Made by a program: the position numbers and the translations under genes. From contig NZ_RWIS01000007.1 in assembly GCF_003944705.1 (NCBI RefSeq), forward strand, positions 1-64,000: a stretch of 64,000 nt of DNA, in the 5' to 3' direction. The stretch is from Hymenobacter metallilatus. Its GTDB lineage: Bacteria; Bacteroidota; Bacteroidia; Cytophagales; Hymenobacteraceae. Shown piece by piece: positions 42,175-51,485 of this stretch (positions within the stretch are counted from its first letter, which is position 1; each line of letters starts with the position of its first letter). Under the pieces are notes generated by a model that did no database searches, was not told where the DNA came from, and saw only the letters and a program-made list of their open reading frames with translations.

Positions 42175-43404
42175 TTAGCCGTTAAATTTTCGGTCGATGA
42201 GCTTGATGAGCTTGTTGATGTGCTCATCCTTGCGCACCCACTGGTATTTGGTCGACAGGTCTTCGGTAATGTAGCGTTTGGCCAACTCGGCGCTGGGCAG
42301 GGTATCCAGGTGTTGAATGGCGGCGTGGTATTCCATGTTTTCGCCGTTAAACAGCTCGTTGATGAAGCCGAACCGCTGGTTGATGGAAATGGCCTCCCGC
42401 AACGATTCTACCTTCGGGGCCTTATCAGCCAGGGTACCGGCGCGGTCCTGGCGCAGGGTTTCGCTCAGGCTCGGGGCAGCGGGCTGCTCAGCCTTCAGCT
42501 TTTCGTATAGCGGTACGCTGACTGGGGCAGAGGCGGTGGGCTGCACTGGTGCCACGGGCGTTTCGGGGGCTGGAGCAGGAGCGGCAGCAGCAACTGCTGG
42601 TTCGGCTGGTTGCGGCAAGGGCTCCGGTGCAGCGGGAGCAGCAGTAGGCACAGTAACAGCCGGTGTAGCCGGTGCAACTGGTGCCGTCACCGGTGCTTCG
42701 GGTGCCGGGGCAGGCGCGGGGGCCGGTTTGGGGGCGGCTGCAGCCGGGGCAGCTTCGGCTGCTGCCGGCTCCTCTGTTTCGTGCAGCTCCTGTTCCGTCA
42801 GGGGCAGCAGCACGTTGAACTGCTCCACCATAGCCAGCACGGGCTGCACCTGCTCCGGGCAGCTTTCCTGGTGCAGGCGGAAACGGCTCACCAAGTAGTC
42901 CCGGTCCTGCTCCTGCCCGGCCGGCAGGCCATTCAGGAATTCTTCGAACAGGCTTTTGTTGGTATCGAGGTAGCGCAGGCCTTCCCGCAGCTTTTCCGGG
43001 GCGTAGCTGGCTGGCTCTCCCAACAGCTTGCGGGCAAACGTTTCGGTGGGGTCCAGGCAGCCCGTCAGCGTGTCGGTAATGGCGTCGGCCAGCAGGGGCT
43101 CAAAGGCCGGCCGGCTGATTTTGATGCGCCGCGACAATACGTTCATAAACTGCGTGAGAGCCAAACGCACATCGGCATCCTCAAAATCGAAGTAGGGGCT
43201 GCGCAGCTGGGCCATTTCGGCAGTCCATTTGTTCAGCAGCTGCTGCACCACAAACAGGTTCACCTGCCGGATGGGCGTAAACCGCAGCACGGCCGGCCCG
43301 TCGAGGGTGGCAGTGGGGCGGGCCCCGAAGTATTGGTCGCAGAGCAGCGCGGCCAGCAGCCGGCCGTATTGTTCACGCTTGGCGTGGCTATATTGGGTCT
43401 TCAT
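42175..43404 (-). CDS. Conserved Bacteroidota protein of unknown function with Ala/Pro-rich linker
   Basis: From ATG 43404 this is 409 residues without signal peptide or membrane helix. An N-terminal alpha-rich domain (about residues 1-215; KREQYGRLLAALLCDQYFG) is joined by an Ala/Pro/Glu-rich linker (about 220-320) to a short C-terminal domain with SINQRFGFINELFNGENMEY and AELAKRYI. That C-terminal motif recurs in Bacteroidota proteins of unknown role. The gene is divergent from the ferredoxin gene at 43439 with 34 bases between starts. A longer frame to 43569 would overlap the ferredoxin coding region. Confidence 0.75.
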   Translation of the reverse strand: MKTQYSHAKREQYGRLLAALLCDQYFGARPTATLDGPAVLRFTPIRQVNLFVVQQLLNKWTAEMAQLRSPYFDFEDADVRLALTQFMNVLSRRIKISRPAFEPLLADAITDTLTGCLDPTETFARKLLGEPASYAPEKLREGLRYLDTNKSLFEEFLNGLPAGQEQDRDYLVSRFRLHQESCPEQVQPVLAMVEQFNVLLPLTEQELHETEEPAAAEAAPAAAAPKPAPAPAPAPEAPVTAPVAPATPAVTVPTAAPAAPEPLPQPAEPAVAAAAPAPAPETPVAPVQPTASAPVSVPLYEKLKAEQPAAPSLSETLRQDRAGTLADKAPKVESLREAISINQRFGFINELFNGENMEYHAAIQHLDTLPSAELAKRYITEDLSTKYQWVRKDEHINKLIKLIDRKFNG

Positions 43405-43438
43405 TGAAAGCCTGTTTCTGGCGGGCAAGTTAGGGAAA

Positions 43439-43759
43439 ATGCCCACGCTCCTGATTGAAAATCTGCCTTCCGGGGCCATTTCCGTGCCAGCTGGTGCCAC
43501 GCTGCTGGCCGCCATACAGGCGGCGGGCCACGACTGGCTGCACGCCTGCGGGGCGCGGGGCCGCTGCACTACCTGTCGGGTGCAGGTGCTGGCCGGGCCC
43601 GACCTCCTAACGCCCCTTACCCCCGCCGAGTTGCGCTACCGCCAGGCTGGCCGCCTGCTGCCCGATGAGCGCCTCACCTGCCAGGCCCGCCTGCCCGAAG
43701 GCACCGTAACGGCTCACGTACCCCGCGCTACCCAGCTGCCGCACGTAGTGTACCGGTAG
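43439..43759 (+). CDS. 2Fe-2S ferredoxin domain protein
   Basis: This 106-residue protein has a plant-type ferredoxin cluster site: HACGARGRCTTCRVQVL (Cys-x5-Cys-x2-Cys) and a distal Cys in RLTCQARLPEG. It starts at ATG 43439. The sequence differs from the adrenodoxin-like protein at 22119, so the two are not recent duplicates. It is divergent from the unknown Ala/Pro-rich protein, with no other partner visible. A redox partner cannot be named. Confidence 0.87.
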   Translation: MPTLLIENLPSGAISVPAGATLLAAIQAAGHDWLHACGARGRCTTCRVQVLAGPDLLTPLTPAELRYRQAGRLLPDERLTCQARLPEGTVTAHVPRATQLPHVVYR

Positions 43760-43961
43760 TGTTGCCTGCCAGGCCCGGGCGTCCTCCGTGGAGGTGATGG
43801 CTCCCGAAAGTTGAGCGCCCCTGCGCCAGTAGCCGGCTCAGTATCAGAAGGCTGAAAGAATAGCGGCAGCATGATACCCACGGTAGGGTTGGAGCAAAGC
43901 CCCCGAACCCCGTACTTTGAAGGATAGTAATCTGGTTTTATCAGCCGCAACTTCCTCTTCT

Positions 43962-44594
43962 ATGTTCATTGAACCCCGCGTTGGTACGGGCTCCGGCGTA
44001 ACACGCCGGGGCTGGATTGAAGTTGTGTGCGGCTCTATGTTTTCGGGCAAGACGGAGGAGCTGATCCGGCGGCTCAACCGGGCCCGCATTGCCCGCCAGC
44101 ACGTCGAAATTTTCAAGCCGGCCCTCGATACCCGCTACCACGCCGAGGATGTGGTGTCGCATAACCAGAACAGCATCCGCTCCACCCCGGTACCGGTGGC
44201 CCAGGAAATGCTGCTGCTGGCCGCCGGCTGCGACGTGGTAGGCGTAGATGAGGCCCAGTTTTTCGACGAGTCGTTGGTGGAGGTGTGCGTGCAGCTGGCC
44301 AACCGGGGCACCCGCGTGATTGTGGCCGGGCTGGATATGGACTTCCAGGGCCAGCCGTTCGGCCCCATGCCTGCCCTGATGGCCGTGGCCGAATTTGTAA
44401 CCAAGGTGCACGCCATTTGCGTGTGCTGCGGCGAGCTGGCTTCCTACTCATTCCGCGTTACGGCCTCCGAGGACAAGATTCTGCTGGGCGAAACCGATGC
44501 CTACGAAGCCCGGTGCCGGGTGTGCTTTCAGGAGGGCATGAAGGAGAAAACCACTGAGCCGCTCACGGAGCGCGTGATCCGCCAGAGCGTATAG
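43962..44594 (+). CDS. tdk: Thymidine kinase
   Basis: From ATG 43962 this is 210 residues. The P-loop is [13 protein letters not shown], the Walker B-like segment [13 protein letters not shown], and the zinc ribbon uses CVCCGE and CRVCF. It is a type II thymidine kinase, phosphorylating thymidine for salvage. The TTG at 43917 would add 15 residues with no family support. A partial -7-like sequence GTACTTTG lies at 43912-43919. Confidence 0.95.
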   Translation: MFIEPRVGTGSGVTRRGWIEVVCGSMFSGKTEELIRRLNRARIARQHVEIFKPALDTRYHAEDVVSHNQNSIRSTPVPVAQEMLLLAAGCDVVGVDEAQFFDESLVEVCVQLANRGTRVIVAGLDMDFQGQPFGPMPALMAVAEFVTKVHAICVCCGELASYSFRVTASEDKILLGETDAYEARCRVCFQEGMKEKTTEPLTERVIRQSV

Positions 44595-44604
44595 CAGCGC
44601 CCCG

Positions 44605-44741
44605 CCAGAACGTGTACCCCAAAGCTGTGCTTCGGCCCGCGTCTGGGAGTAACTTCCTGTCTGAGTTGATTACCCTCTCACGCGAGCCGGAGCATAGCTC
44701 CGGGGTACACGTTCTGGCCCTGCTTCGGGGTACACGTTCTG
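44605..44741. repeat. Inverted repeat with an extra direct copy between tdk and porZ
   Basis: CCAGAACGTGTACCCC at 44605-44620 pairs exactly with GGGGTACACGTTCTGG at 44702-44717. A second copy of the right arm, GGGGTACACGTTCTG, follows at 44727-44741. The spacer holds another partial dyad (GAGCCGGAGCATAGCTCCGG). Confidence 0.85.
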
Positions 44742-44822
44742 CCGGCTTTCGGGGTCCTGCACTAATCCGCGGCATCTGGCGTTATCTTGCCACCTCAACC
44801 CGTACGCCCCCATTTCCTGCCG

Positions 44823-47162
44823 ATGACTTCAGTGCTACGTTACCTGCGCGGGGCTTGCCTTGCTGCTGTTTTACTGACTGCTACCCGCGCCCGGGCCCAG
44901 GCTCCCGTCGGGTACGGCGACTGGCAGCTGCACCTGCCCACCAACCAGGCCCGCGCCCTGGCCGACGCCGGCAACCGGGTGTACGTAGCCGCCGAAAACG
45001 CCTTTTTTTACTTCGATAAGAGCCTCAATACTACCCAGCTCCTGTCGCGGCGCGATGGGCTCAACGACGTGGGCGTAAGTACCCTGGCTTACGACTCGGT
45101 GGGGCAGCAGTTGGTGGTGGCCTACCGCAGCGCCAACCTGGATATTCTGCGCGCCACCGACGGTGCCATTCTCAACCTCAACGACATTGCCCGCAAGGAA
45201 ATCAGCGGCGCCAAAACCATCAACCATATTCATGTGAATGCCCGCCGGGCTTATCTGGCGTGCAGCTTCGGCATTGTGGTGGTGGACCTGGCCAAGCTGG
45301 AAATCCGGGACTCCTTCACCAACATTGGCCCCGGCGGCTCGGTGCTGCGAGTGTACGCTACGGCGGTGGCCAACGGCACCCTCTTCGCGGCTACCTCCAA
45401 CGGCCTGATGCGCACCAGCCTCAGCGCCAACCCGCTCGACTACCGCAACTGGACCACCGACCTGCCCGCCCGCGCCGGCGACCCGTACCGCACGCTGGCC
45501 GTGCAGGCAGGCCGCGTGGTGGCCGGCATCAACGGCGACCGAATGGTGACCTACGTGGCCGGTAGCGGCTGGCAAACGCTCGGCGGGGCCCCCGCGGGCG
45601 TGGAGTACCGGCAGTTGACGCCCTCCGTGGCGGGTCTGCTCATCACCGATAATAGCAAGGTGACGGTGCTCAACGTGACCAACGGCGTAACGGCCCTCAC
45701 GCTGCGGCCCAGCCAACTCGTAGAGCCCCAGGCGGCCGTGCGCGCCAAGGGCGGGCAGTACTACCTGGCCGATTACGTTAACGGTCTGCTGAAAACCAGC
45801 AACGGCCAGCAGGCCGAGCAGTTTCTTACCAATGCACCGGCTTCGGCCCAGGGCTTCAGCGTGCTGGCCGATGGACGTTCCGGCAAGGTGAACATCTTCA
45901 CGGGAGGCTACGATGAAAAGTACGAGCAGCGGGACTTCTACCGGGGCTTCGCGGAGTATGCCGAGGGGCGCTGGACGAATATCACCCCGCTCACCCAACC
46001 CAACCGGGCGCAGTATCCCAACCCCAAAGACCTGACCCGGGGCGTCCGGACGCCCGACGGGACGCTGTACGTGGGCAGCTACGGCAACGGCCTGCTGGAG
46101 TGGAAGGGCCCCGGCGAATTCCGGCTCTTCAACCCGACCACCAACCTGCCCAATCCGCTGCGCAGCGCCATTCCGGACCCCAACTACACCCGCGTCCCCG
46201 ACGTAGCCACCGATGCTCAGGGCAAAATATGGGTGCTCAACCGCCACCAGATTGTGGGGCAGTCGGGCGTATTCGTGTTCGACCCCGTGGCCAACAGCTG
46301 GCAGGTGCTGGATTACTTTAGTGAAAGTCAGGACTTGGCCCGTTTGGTGCTGGATGATGTGGGCAGCCTGTGGGCCGTGCGCAGCAAGAGTGCAAACACC
46401 AGCATTGGTATAGTAGCCTACAAGCCGGATTCCAAGGAAGTCAGGTATTTCACGGTGGGCAATGGACTACCAAGCTCCTTCGTGAATGACATTGTGAAGG
46501 ACCGGAGCGGGAATATCTGGGTAGCCACGGATAAAGGCCCGGCCGTTTTCAGCGAAGCGGCCAGCGCCTTCGATACCAACCTCAATCTACAATTCGACGT
46601 GCCTTACGTGCGCCGGGGCGCGGGCACCGGTTTCCCGGCCCTGTTCAACGAGCGGGTGCGGGCCGTTGCCGTGGACGGGGGCAACCGCAAGTGGTTTGGT
46701 ACCGAGCGGGGCCTGTGGCTGTTTAGCGCCGACGCCAGCGAAGCACTCCAACACTTCACCACCGACAATAGCCCCCTGCCTTCCAACCAGATTGTGGATG
46801 TGGAGGTGAACGACAAGACCGGGGAGGTGTTCGTGGTGACGGATGCCGGCACCGTGGCCTACCGCGGCGACGCCACCGTGACGGAGGGCAAACCCAGCTG
46901 CGCCAAGGTATTTCCCAACCCCGTCCGCACCGATTTTGCCGGCCAAGTGGGCGTAACGGGCCTGGCCAACAATGGCTTCGTTAAAATCACCGACGTAACC
47001 GGCAAGCTCGTGTACCAGACCCGCGCCAACGGCGGCGCTGTCACCTGGAACCTGCAGGACTACAACGGCCGCCGGGTGCAGTCGGGCGTGTACCTGGTGC
47101 TGTCGTCGGATGCGGATGGCAAGAACGGCTGCGTGAGTAAAGTAGCCGTGGTGGAGAAATGA
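44823..47162 (+). CDS. porZ: Type IX secretion protein PorZ
   Basis: From ATG 44823 this 779-residue protein has a signal peptide ending near RARAQ. Two seven-bladed propellers of the two-component-regulator type follow (VSTLAYDSVGQQLVVAYRSA; VNDIVKDRSGNIWVATDKGP; VRAVAVDGGNRKWFGTERGL). A C-terminal T9SS-type domain ends it (CAKVFPNPVRTDFAGQ; LQDYNGRRVQSGVYLVLSS). PorZ is a surface subunit of the PorU-PorV-PorQ-PorZ attachment complex and binds A-LPS. Its position directly before recO is characteristic for the phylum. The porU-porV pair lies 38 kb away in this window. Confidence 0.92.
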   Translation: MTSVLRYLRGACLAAVLLTATRARAQAPVGYGDWQLHLPTNQARALADAGNRVYVAAENAFFYFDKSLNTTQLLSRRDGLNDVGVSTLAYDSVGQQLVVAYRSANLDILRATDGAILNLNDIARKEISGAKTINHIHVNARRAYLACSFGIVVVDLAKLEIRDSFTNIGPGGSVLRVYATAVANGTLFAATSNGLMRTSLSANPLDYRNWTTDLPARAGDPYRTLAVQAGRVVAGINGDRMVTYVAGSGWQTLGGAPAGVEYRQLTPSVAGLLITDNSKVTVLNVTNGVTALTLRPSQLVEPQAAVRAKGGQYYLADYVNGLLKTSNGQQAEQFLTNAPASAQGFSVLADGRSGKVNIFTGGYDEKYEQRDFYRGFAEYAEGRWTNITPLTQPNRAQYPNPKDLTRGVRTPDGTLYVGSYGNGLLEWKGPGEFRLFNPTTNLPNPLRSAIPDPNYTRVPDVATDAQGKIWVLNRHQIVGQSGVFVFDPVANSWQVLDYFSESQDLARLVLDDVGSLWAVRSKSANTSIGIVAYKPDSKEVRYFTVGNGLPSSFVNDIVKDRSGNIWVATDKGPAVFSEAASAFDTNLNLQFDVPYVRRGAGTGFPALFNERVRAVAVDGGNRKWFGTERGLWLFSADASEALQHFTTDNSPLPSNQIVDVEVNDKTGEVFVVTDAGTVAYRGDATVTEGKPSCAKVFPNPVRTDFAGQVGVTGLANNGFVKITDVTGKLVYQTRANGGAVTWNLQDYNGRRVQSGVYLVLSSDADGKNGCVSKVAVVEK

Positions 47163-47231
47163 GGTAGTAACTAGGGAGTAAAAACCCAGTATAGATTGTT
47201 CTGAACGGCCAGTTGATTAGCAAGCCAACAA

Positions 47232-47357
47232 AACGTCATGCTGAGCATGTGGCGCATCAAGCCAGTGTCGGAGCGTAGTCGAAGCATCTTTCCGCTTCGT
47301 TGCAATGCTACTCAGTTAGTCAGAGGTAGAGATGCTTCGGCAAGCTCAGCATGACGT
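47232..47357. repeat. Inverted repeat between porZ and recO
   Basis: AACGTCATGCTGAGCAT at 47232-47248 pairs with the 3' arm around 47341-47357 (AAGCTCAGCATGACGTT), one mismatch. Inside lie two same-sense and antisense copies of a GAAGCATCTT / AGATGCTTCGG module. This is a sibling of the 35632, 48123 and 59110 elements. Confidence 0.8.
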
Positions 47358-47384
47358 TCTTTTCAACTTCTTTACTCAACTCTC

Positions 47385-48107
47385 ATGCTCATCAAAACCC
47401 GGGGTATTGTGCTCAGCTACATGCGCTACCGCGAAACCAGCATCATTGCCCGCATTTACACCGAGCGGCTGGGGTTGCAGAGCTACGTGGTAAATGGCGT
47501 GCGTAAAGCCAAGCCCCCGGGCCGCATTGCCCTGTTTCAACCCTTCACCTTGCTGGAGCTGGTGGCCTACACCTCCCGCAACGGCGGCCTCACCCGGCTT
47601 TCGGAGTTCCGCTGCTCCGAGCCGTTCCGTACCCTGCCCTACGATGTGCGCAAGAGCAGCGTGGTGCTGTTCCTGTCGGAAATTGTGAGCCGGGTGCTGC
47701 TGGAGGAAGAGGAGAATGAGCCCCTGTTTACCTTCCTGCACGACGCCGTGCAGGCCTTCGACCAGCAGGAAGCAGGCTTCGAGAACTTTGCCCTGGAGTT
47801 TCTGCTGCAACTAAGCCACTACCTGGGTTTCGGCCCCGAAAACGGGGAGCAGATTACCTCACAGGTAGCGTTTGCCTCCGAAAGCCCCGGCACCGTGAGC
47901 GGCCACGGCCCTGCAGCCATGCGCTTCCGCGAGTTTGAGCAGTATTTTGATGACCTCCTGACCCAGCCCGCCACCGCCACCATTCCAAACGGCCGCGTAC
48001 GGCGCGAGCTGCTGGATGTGCTCATCCGCTACTACCAGCTTCACGTCGAGCACCTCGGCGACGTCCGCTCCCTGGCCGTACTCTCGGAGGTGCTGGCGGA
48101 GCTGTAG
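47385..48107 (+). CDS. recO: DNA repair protein RecO
   Basis: This 240-residue protein has the N-terminal OB fold of RecO (TRGIVLSYMRYRETSIIARIY; YVVNGVRKAKPPGRIALFQP) and the helical C-terminal domain. RecO anneals single strands and, with RecR, loads RecA onto SSB-coated DNA. The zinc cysteines of some RecO proteins are absent, as is common. It follows porZ after a repeat-bearing gap. Confidence 0.93.
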   Translation: MLIKTRGIVLSYMRYRETSIIARIYTERLGLQSYVVNGVRKAKPPGRIALFQPFTLLELVAYTSRNGGLTRLSEFRCSEPFRTLPYDVRKSSVVLFLSEIVSRVLLEEEENEPLFTFLHDAVQAFDQQEAGFENFALEFLLQLSHYLGFGPENGEQITSQVAFASESPGTVSGHGPAAMRFREFEQYFDDLLTQPATATIPNGRVRRELLDVLIRYYQLHVEHLGDVRSLAVLSEVLAEL

Positions 48108-48122
48108 GGAAAGGGATAAAGT

Positions 48123-48225
48123 AGAACGTCATTCCGCCGCACGGAGGAATCTCGCGTGCTGACATCGGATTACTATTACAATGTCAGCACGCGAGATTCC
48201 TCGGCTCCGCTCGGAATGACGTTCT
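48123..48225. repeat. Inverted repeat after recO (GGAATCTCGCGTGCTGAC family)
   Basis: Arms 48123-48165 and 48181-48225 share AGAACGTCATTCCG at the outer end and GAGGAATCTCGCGTGCTGAC at the inner end; only the middle differs. The loop is 15 bases. It lies between two convergent genes and almost touches the stop codon of the FKBP gene. Confidence 0.95.
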
Positions 48226-48228
48226 CCC

Positions 48229-49197
48229 TTATTTCACCCCCACCAGCTCCACATTGAAGCGCAGGATGCTGTTGGCCGGAATATCGGCGCCGGCGCCCTG
48301 GGGGCCGTAGGCCAGGGCGGAGGGAATCAGCAGGACGGCTTTTGAGCCTTTGGGCAGCAGGGCAATACCCTGGTCCCAGCCCGGAATAACGCGCCCCTGG
48401 CCCAGCGGAAACTCGATGGGCTTGTTGCCGTTGCGGGCAGAAGCATCGAATACTTTGCCGCTAAGCAGCATCCCCGTGTACAGGACGGCTACCGTTTGGC
48501 CGGTTTTGGGTTTGGGGCCGGGCCCCACTTTGGTAATGGCGTAGTACAGGCCGCTGGGGGTTTTGATGCCTTTGAGCTTGTTCAGCTTGAGGTAGGCTTG
48601 AATGCGGGCGTCCTCCTTGAGGGCCAGCTGGGCGGCTTGCTTTTTGGCTTCAGCCTGAGCTTGCAGCATCTGCTGCTGTACCTCCTGCCGGGCCTCTTCC
48701 TGGGTCTGCACCTTCTCGGCTTTGGCCAGCACCGTGAGGGTAGGGCCGGCCCGGCGAATGAAAGGCGGGACCGGCTGCCGGAACGATTTCAGGAATACCG
48801 TATCCACGTTCAGACGAAACACGCCCGAGTCACCGGGCTGCAGCAGGGACAATGCTTGTTCCACACTGCCCCATTGCTGGCGGCGCACCGTATCCAAGGG
48901 TACCCGCACCGGTTGGTTGCGGTTCTGGCGGCGGGAGTGCATGAGTACCGAGTCGGTGGCGGTGCGGAACTGCAGGTGCAGGCTCATAATGCGGCCCACC
49001 CGGGCAGGGTAGGTGGCGTCGCCGGTAGTAGGCAGGGCCGGCCGCAGTACGTACCGGCCATTCTCCCGATGATAGATGCGGTACTCCAGGCCCGATGCCA
49101 GACGGTTGAACGGGGCCGGGTCGCCCTGGAAGGCAGTGAGGCCGCTAAAGGCCAGGAGGGCAGGTACCGAAAACCGGAGGCGGGCAAGTAAGGACAT
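48229..49197 (-). CDS. FKBP-type prolyl isomerase, long two-domain form
   Basis: From ATG 49197 this is 322 residues. After a signal-like segment comes a degenerate FKBP-like N-terminal domain (residues 40-165; VPLDTVRRQQWGSVEQALSL), a Gln/Ala-rich helix (170-215) and a C-terminal FKBP domain (TGQTVAVLYTGML; VIPGWDQGIALLPKGSKAVL; IPANSILRFNVELV). It resembles the last gene of this array (51557) in both domains. These proteins probably fold envelope or secreted proteins. It is the 3'-most of six consecutive FKBP genes on this strand. Confidence 0.88.
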   Translation of the reverse strand: MSLLARLRFSVPALLAFSGLTAFQGDPAPFNRLASGLEYRIYHRENGRYVLRPALPTTGDATYPARVGRIMSLHLQFRTATDSVLMHSRRQNRNQPVRVPLDTVRRQQWGSVEQALSLLQPGDSGVFRLNVDTVFLKSFRQPVPPFIRRAGPTLTVLAKAEKVQTQEEARQEVQQQMLQAQAEAKKQAAQLALKEDARIQAYLKLNKLKGIKTPSGLYYAITKVGPGPKPKTGQTVAVLYTGMLLSGKVFDASARNGNKPIEFPLGQGRVIPGWDQGIALLPKGSKAVLLIPSALAYGPQGAGADIPANSILRFNVELVGVK

Positions 49198-49310
49198 CAG
49201 TTGGGAGGTACTAAACAGGTAAACAGGAGCGGAAAGATGGAAAGGATAACCGACAAACGTGCTGGCTGGCGGCCCGGGAGCGGCCGCCAGCGGGAAGCCG
49301 ACAACCAAAA

Positions 49311-49340
49311 CCGGCCCGCCAACAGTGGTTGGCGGGCCGG
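49311..49340 (-). terminator. Hairpin terminator after the 49345 FKBP gene
   Basis: CCGGCCCGCCAAC pairs exactly with GTTGGCGGGCCGG around four bases; on the minus strand TTTTGG follows. It separates the 163-residue FKBP gene from the long one at 48229. Confidence 0.7.
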
Positions 49341-49344
49341 GGGA

Positions 49345-49836
49345 TTATTTCACTTTCAGCACTTCCAGTTCGAATATTAAATCGGAGTTTGGGGGAATGA
49401 GGTAGCGTTTTCCCGTATCATCATCCAAGTCGAGGCGGCCTTTGGTGCCGTAGCCCAACGCAGCCGGAATCCAGACCCGCGCCCGGCTGCCCTCCGGCAG
49501 CAGCAGCAGGGCTTCATCGAAGCCTTTGATAACAATTCCCCGGCCGGCTTTCACTTTCAGCGGCCCGCCCTGCTGCACCGAGGTATCAAAAATATGCCCA
49601 TCGGCGGCCAGAAAGCCCGTGTAATGCACCGTCACCCGGTCGCCGGGCTGGGGGCGGGCACCAGTGCCCAATTGCCGCACCGCATACTGCAGCCCCGACG
49701 CCGTGGTGGTGGCCCGCGCCAGCAGGCTATCGGCTGTGGCTGGTACGCTGCTGGTGGCCAGCGTACGTTGGGCCCGGCCCACCAGTGGCAGCACACTTAG
49801 CAACGTCAGCGTAAACAGAACCAGCGCTTTGGGCAT
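49345..49836 (-). CDS. FKBP-type prolyl isomerase, single domain
   Basis: This 163-residue protein has a signal peptide ending near GRAQ. One FKBP domain follows with GDRVTVHYTGFLAADGHIFD, IVIKGFDEALLLLPEGSRAR and a C-terminal LIFELEVLKVK strand. Substrate-site residues are largely as in active FKBPs. It starts 7 bases after the end of the neighbouring FKBP gene at 49844, so the two should be co-transcribed. It is one of six adjacent paralogues. Confidence 0.9.
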   Translation of the reverse strand: MPKALVLFTLTLLSVLPLVGRAQRTLATSSVPATADSLLARATTTASGLQYAVRQLGTGARPQPGDRVTVHYTGFLAADGHIFDTSVQQGGPLKVKAGRGIVIKGFDEALLLLPEGSRARVWIPAALGYGTKGRLDLDDDTGKRYLIPPNSDLIFELEVLKVK

Positions 49837-49843
49837 ATTCGGG

Positions 49844-50383
49844 CTATTCTACGTTCAGAATTTCCAGGTCGAACAGCAAGGGCGTGTTGGCCGAAATGGT
49901 GCCGTACCCGTTTGCGCCGTATGCCAGATAGGAAGGAATCAGCACCAGCTTCCGGTCGCCTTTGCGCATTTGCACAGTGGCCCGGCTCCAGCCCTCAATG
50001 GCCCCGTTGCTGCCATTGTAAAAGCTAAAGCACCCGCAGGTAGTGCGGTTGTTGCTGGAAGCATCAAACACCACACCCTCGTTGGTTTCATCAATGAACT
50101 TGCCTACGTAGTTGGTAGTCACCTTCTGGCCGGCCTTAATGAGCGGGTTGGCAGTGGGCCCGTCGGTAATAGGTACCAGGTAGATGCCGGATTCCAGCCG
50201 GGTGTAGTTGGTGAGCGAATTCCGGGTAAGGTAGGCCTGAATGGTGGCGTCGTCTGTCTTTTTCTGCGCCTCTACCAGCTTGGCCTGTTGCTCGTAAATG
50301 GTGTCGGAGTTGCAGCTGGTCAGAGCCGGAGTAGCAGCCAGCGAAAAGGCCAGCAAAGAAAGAATCAGGGAAGTTTTTTTCAT
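49844..50383 (-). CDS. FKBP-type prolyl isomerase lipoprotein
   Basis: From ATG 50383 this is 179 residues with a lipoprotein signal (FSLAATPALTSCNSD; cysteine near residue 24). The FKBP domain contains QKVTTNYVGKFID, then AIEGWSRATVQMRKGDRKLV. An insertion with CGCF near residue 118 is unusual for FKBPs. A longer frame to 50482 lacks a signal peptide. It precedes the 49345 gene by 7 bases. Confidence 0.88.
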   Translation of the reverse strand: MKKTSLILSLLAFSLAATPALTSCNSDTIYEQQAKLVEAQKKTDDATIQAYLTRNSLTNYTRLESGIYLVPITDGPTANPLIKAGQKVTTNYVGKFIDETNEGVVFDASSNNRTTCGCFSFYNGSNGAIEGWSRATVQMRKGDRKLVLIPSYLAYGANGYGTISANTPLLFDLEILNVE

Positions 50384-50420
50384 AACCGGAACGGCAGGCA
50401 CAGGGCACTGCCAGGTAAAA

Positions 50421-50906
50421 TTACTTAATATCAACCACCTCCACATCGAAACGCAATACCGAGTTGGCTGGGATCTGGGCATTGGCAGTTGAGCCGTAGG
50501 CCTGAGTTGAGGGAATCAGCAAAATTCCTTTTGCGCCTTTATTGAAATATTGAAAGCCCTTGTCCCATCCCTGGATAACTAAACCCCGACCCAGCACAAA
50601 CGGTAAACCCAGAGTAGTCAGGTTACTATCGAACACGGTGCCGTCCAGCAGGGTGCCGGTATACAGCACTTTCACCACCTGACCTTTTTTGGCATTGGGG
50701 CCGGTGCCGGGCTGCGTAATGGCAACGTACACACCCAACGTATCTTTCCGGAATCCGGTCAGGCCCTTGTCTTTGATGTACTGCTGAATGGTAGCATCAT
50801 CCTGTGCTGTGTAGTCGGGCGTAGGTTTGTCGTCCTTTTTACAGGCTGTTTGCAGCGCAAGCATACCCAGCAATAGAAAGGAAAACAGGGAAAAGCGAAG
50901 TTTCAT
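50421..50906 (-). CDS. FKBP-type prolyl isomerase lipoprotein
   Basis: From ATG 50906 this 161-residue lipoprotein has lipobox LQTAC near residue 21 and a typical FKBP domain (GQVVKVLYTGTLLDGTVFD; LVIQGWDKGFQYFNKGAKGI; IPANSVLRFDVEVVDIK). Its linker (AQDDATIQQYIKDKGLTGFR) is nearly repeated in the next upstream paralogue at 50935, implying a recent duplication. It lies 37 bases upstream of the 49844 gene. Confidence 0.9.
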   Translation of the reverse strand: MKLRFSLFSFLLLGMLALQTACKKDDKPTPDYTAQDDATIQQYIKDKGLTGFRKDTLGVYVAITQPGTGPNAKKGQVVKVLYTGTLLDGTVFDSNLTTLGLPFVLGRGLVIQGWDKGFQYFNKGAKGILLIPSTQAYGSTANAQIPANSVLRFDVEVVDIK

Positions 50907-50934
50907 GGAAGAGCCGGGTAAAAAGGCCGGTAGG

Positions 50935-51447
50935 CTATTGAACATCCTTTATTTCTACGTCGAAGCGCAGCACCGAATTGGCCGGAATATTCCCGACGGC
51001 GTAGGGACCGTACCCCAGCCCGGAAGGAATCAGCAGCGTTGCTTTAGCTCCTTTGGTTAGCTTGGCAAAACCCAGGTCCCAGCCGGCAATTACTTGGCCC
51101 TGCCCAACGCTGAAGGTAAATGGCTGGTTATTGCGGCTGCCCGTAGAGTCGAATACGCGGTTATCCAGCGTCATGCCCGTGTACAGGGCCGATACTTTCT
51201 GGCCTTTGTTGATTTTTACTCCGTTGCCGGGCTGCGTAACGGCAATGTACAGGCCCAGCGTATCACGGCGGAAGCCGGTGAGGTTGTTATCGGTGATGTA
51301 GGCCTTAATCAGGCTTTCATCCCGGGCTGAGTAGTCGGTGGTATCGAGGGTAGCGTCGTTTTTCTGGCAGGCGCTGAGCAGGCTGCCGATCAGTAGCAAG
51401 CACAGGCCGTACCAAGTGGCCGAACGACGCAAGAGAGAACGTATCAT
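50935..51447 (-). CDS. FKBP-type prolyl isomerase lipoprotein
   Basis: This 170-residue lipoprotein has lipobox LLSAC near residue 27. The linker ARDESLIKAYITDNNLTGFR and the FKBP domain (KVSALYTGMTLDNRVFD; QVIAGWDLGFAKLTKGAKAT; IPANSVLRFDVEIKDVQ) closely parallel the 50421 protein. The two are the most similar pair in the array by eye. The gene begins a transcription unit after the terminator at 51486-51526. Confidence 0.9.
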   Translation of the reverse strand: MIRSLLRRSATWYGLCLLLIGSLLSACQKNDATLDTTDYSARDESLIKAYITDNNLTGFRRDTLGLYIAVTQPGNGVKINKGQKVSALYTGMTLDNRVFDSTGSRNNQPFTFSVGQGQVIAGWDLGFAKLTKGAKATLLIPSGLGYGPYAVGNIPANSVLRFDVEIKDVQ

Positions 51448-51485
51448 AATCGTGAATAAACAGGAAAGGTGCTGAGTAGAAGAGT

